From: Rotaria socialis
Taxonomy: Eukaryota > Rotifera > Eurotatoria > Philodinida > Philodinidae
Length of the DNA stretch: 64,000 nt
Assembly (NCBI GenBank): GCA_905331475.1
Contig: CAJNYU010002703.1
Location: 186,001-250,000 of the forward strand
Reading direction: 5' to 3'
Part shown: piece by piece, positions 61,701 to 64,000 of the stretch
How positions within the stretch are numbered: the first letter of the stretch is position 1
Layout: every line of letters starts with the position of its first letter
Translations under genes and position numbers: made by a program
The notes under the pieces: model-generated
Told to the model about the DNA's origin: nothing
Databases searched by the model: none
What the model saw: only the letters and a program-made list of their open reading frames with translations

Positions 61701-62864
61701 TGTTACAATCCGATTTGTCGCAATGGTGGCTTTTGTTCAGTAAATTTCAATTCAACAAATGTTTCATTCACATGTACTTGTCAAAGCTCTTTCACTAGTC
61801 AATATTGTGAAACGCCAATTTCTCCATCATTAACTACTAGTTGTCTTCCACAATGTAACAATGGTGGTACTTGTGTTAGCGGTGTGTGTGTATGTGCACC
61901 ACAATATATCGGGCCATCGTGTCAATATAGTAAAAAATTAGCATAAAAAAAAAGATTTCATTTTCCTTCATGTTCTAGCAAATCCATGTTTAAATAACCA
62001 TTCTTGTCTAAATGGCGGTACTTGTTTTGGTCAATATTATTTAAATGGAACTTTGTATACACAATGTTTTTGTTCTCAAGGATATACAGGAACATTGTGT
62101 GAAGGTAATAATAATATAAACGAGATTCACATGAGAATATTTTTTTGTTTTAAACTTTTAGCAACACTCTGTTCGCCAACATCGTGCAATGGTGGTTCGT
62201 GTGTAGCCACTCAAAATACTATTTTTTGTTCATGTCCAATAGGAAAAGCTGGCGATCGTTGTCAAGTACGGTTTAATTCTAAACGTTCTTTTTGGTTTAT
62301 TCTGAATTTATTTTTAGTATACAGATGCTTGTGCAAAAAATCCGTGTTCACCAAATCAGGCATGCGTACAAATAGAAAATCAATATCAATGTAGATACTC
62401 ATTATTGTTTTCAGAAGAAAAAAAACTTCTACATCTATTTTGTAGGTATGGCTTGTTATGATAAAAGTACTTTTTGTTCAATCTATCAAAATTATACCGA
62501 ATATTGTAATAGTCGTTACGCATTACTTATTAATAATATATTAGTACCCGTGCCAGACGCCTGCCAACTTTCATGTAAACAATGTAATCCGATAAAAAAT
62601 TCGAATTCTAGTGGACGTGTATTAACTGAACTCAATGATGATAGTGATTCGATAGTGACAGGCAAATACAAGTATCTAATTGATAATATGCAAATGACTT
62701 CAATTCCAACACAAAATGAAATATCTTCGCAAGAAGAAAAATGTTTCGATAGGCGCGATGATTGTTCAATACAAAAAGCATATGGATTTTGTGCAATTTT
62801 TAATGAGAAATATCCCTATCATTGCGCGAAAACTTGTGATCCTGATTGTGCCAGTCTATCCTGA
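55740..62864 (+). CDS. Large secreted DOMON, multi-EGF, ShKT protein
   Basis: Exon 1 (55740-55790) encodes the signal peptide [17 protein letters not shown]. Next comes a DOMON domain (about 55856-56620: [49 protein letters not shown]), which in other proteins binds heme or sugars. A Cys-rich linker and a Ser/Thr/Pro tract (56780-56900) lead into about 26 EGF-like units (56905-62390), each with the C-x-C ... G-x-x-C ending. Two ShKT-type six-cysteine units (62453-62580 and 62735-62855) finish the protein at a TGA, 62862-62864. I see no transmembrane segment, so it is probably extracellular matrix, mucus or surface-associated. Most EGF units sit on their own exon with phase-1 introns on both sides (exons begin AT-AAT-CCT, giving D-N-P), the pattern that allows exon duplication. 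One intron (57908-59347) is 1440 nt; the others are about 50-60. The binding partner is unknown. Confidence 0.85.
57908..59347. other. Outsized 1.44-kb intron within the EGF array
   Basis: The donor GTAAGT at 57908 and acceptor TTTTTAG ending at 59347 join TICEY to LNGCVSSPC in frame. Inside are two foldbacks: a GC-rich one (58413-58425 with 58451-58467) and one of AGTGTACATTTA type (about 59120-59195). The sequence is otherwise AT-rich and without a coding frame. It may be an old non-autonomous insertion, but I cannot find its ends. Confidence 0.35.
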
Positions 62865-63684
62865 TACACCTATTTTTGGCAACAAAAAGCAAACAAATAT
62901 ATTCTTCTAATCGCTAAAGTCAAAAAAGGAACACATCAACCAGTTGACATATACTATTTTTTGAAAATGATTGTTTACATCGATTCTATAATAAATTAAA
63001 TAAAAAAATGTTGGAATTCAGAATAACTCTACTACTAACAATCAAACCGTGTAAAACAGATGAAAATAATTGCCTCCGTAATTTGATCGGAGGTAAAAGT
63101 TCGTTAGCCTCCAGCTATAGACAAGAACAACAGTCACGTCCACACTCTCAAGTTTCTATTTCGAAAGTACAATTGATCAAAGTTAACGCTTTATTCAATG
63201 GGCCATGAATTCAAATGGAAACTAAAAACTGTATTGGTTACTATCAATGAATCATACATACTTGCATTTGCAATCTACTTTCTATATTTCATCCATCAGG
63301 TGCAAAAAAAAATACATCTAACTTGCCATAAGAAGAGATCCTCCAGTATAACCGCCACTGATGGTGAAATAATATGTAATATTTCTTAATATTCTATTTT
63401 AATATAAATGGAAAAGCCGTTTTATTATTCATAGAGGACGACAGTTGAGAGAGTAGTATCCAACTTTGATAATTCACTCTCCTAAATTTTTCAATCATGA
63501 TTTTTATCAAATAAAATCTACTGTCTTTTTTTATTTCGAAAAATAGTATTAAAATTTTCGGGTTTTCCCCTTGTAAAAAACCTATTCGTCTAGTAAATAA
63601 AAAATGAAAATATCAAATCATATGACAAATGTTGCTTCAGTACTCGTTCATATTAAATCCAAAAGAAATATCATCTAGAAGTAC
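62865..63684. other. Intergenic region between DOMON/EGF gene and tRNA
   Basis: About 820 bp, AT-rich. It contains AATAAA-like words near 62989-63005 that could end the preceding transcript. Short frames at 63008-63389 show no recognisable product. Confidence 0.35.
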
Positions 63685-63756
63685 AGCAGCGTGGCGCAGT
63701 GGAAGCGTGCTGGGCTCATAACTCAGAGGTCGGTAGATCGAAACTACTCGCTGCTA
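63685..63756 (+). tRNA. Initiator tRNA-Met (anticodon CAT)
   Basis: The 72-nt sequence folds into a full cloverleaf: acceptor stem AGCAGCG/CGCTGCT (7 bp), D arm GGCGCAGTGGAAGCGT, anticodon arm CTGGG-CTCATAA-CTCAG, and T arm with GATCGAAAC. The A1-T72 first pair and A at positions 54 and 60 of the T loop are marks of eukaryotic initiator rather than elongator tRNA-Met. One of the three G-C pairs above the anticodon loop is a G-T wobble (GGG against CTC). There is no intron. A run of seven T (63763-63769) just downstream is a polymerase III terminator. Confidence 0.95.
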
Positions 63757-63762
63757 TAATCC

Positions 63763-63769
63763 TTTTTTT
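63763..63769 (+). terminator. RNA polymerase III T-run terminator
   Basis: Seven consecutive T begin 7 nt after the discriminator base of the initiator tRNA-Met gene, the usual position and length for polymerase III termination. Confidence 0.8.
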
Positions 63770-63930
63770 CTTTCTTTTTTCTTGCGTTCTGTCGAGTGAT
63801 GCAGAACGCAACAGGAAGAAAGTTTTCGACACGCAGCAAAAACGTGCATGAGTCACGTATTGCCTTATGCAATACCTTAAAAATCATTGTCATATATTTA
63901 GTTATTTTTTTCCTTTTTTAACGATTTAGA

Positions 63931-64000
63931 ATGGCGCAGCAAGTTGATTGTGATCATGAGGACGATTTTAAACTCATCAGTAAGTAGCATTTTTCCCCAT
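63931..64000 (+). CDS. First exon of an unidentified gene, cut by the window end
   Basis: An ATG at 63931-63933, one base after a T-rich TTTAG acceptor, opens MAQQVDCDHEDDFKLI. It is followed by a GTAAGT donor at 63980, so the coding part of exon 1 is 63931-63979. It begins 175 bp after the tRNA gene. The acidic 16 residues are too short to name a family. Confidence 0.55.

Overview
This is a stretch of animal nuclear genome. The DNA is AT-rich, genes are broken into many short exons by introns mostly 50-60 nt long, and the genes are typical metazoan ones: a caudal/Cdx homeobox gene, a three-repeat MYB, class VII myosin, SIRT6, SH3BP5, and a secreted protein with DOMON, EGF and ShKT domains. 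The compact layout and the frequent 3' splice acceptors just before start codons (as expected for spliced-leader trans-splicing) fit a bdelloid rotifer best. That taxon is an inference, not something read directly from a marker gene.

Layout. Minus strand: ACOT13-like thioesterase (506-1115) directly downstream of PDSS1-like polyprenyl diphosphate synthase (1248-3413). Plus strand: full-length myosin VII (4015-14272), with a hAT-type MITE in its largest intron. Minus strand, head to tail: a MARF1-like LOTUS-repeat protein lacking the usual nuclease and RRM part (15446-18765), Cdx (19440-20946), SH3BP5-like Rab11 exchange factor (23432-26101), a sirtuin-6 gene that appears spliced in frame to phosphomevalonate kinase (26221-28477), MYB (29755-32319) and an EFCAB6-like EF-hand protein (32872-39316). 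Plus strand: a C2H2 zinc-finger protein (40583-44185) and myo-inositol-phosphate synthase (45649-47644). Minus strand: a secreted Kunitz protein (48560-50159). Plus strand: a MYND-finger protein (51769-53600), a very large DOMON/EGF/ShKT secreted protein (55740-62864), an initiator tRNA-Met (63685-63756) and the first exon of a further gene running off the end (63931-64000).

The genes are unrelated in function, apart from a loose isoprenoid link: PDSS1 extends the isoprenoid tail of ubiquinone and phosphomevalonate kinase supplies isoprenoid precursors. The strongest candidate for something new is the SIRT6-phosphomevalonate kinase fusion. A 51-nt intron joins the two frames, the kinase part has no usable start codon of its own, and failure to splice that intron would give SIRT6 alone. 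Other notable points are the LOTUS-only MARF1, a Kunitz domain that has lost its reactive-site disulfide, and three G-run/C-run loci, two with 10-N gaps.

CDS coordinates run from start codon to stop codon and include introns. Splice sites were placed by eye from GT/AG signals, reading frame and recalled family sequence. No alignment or search was run.
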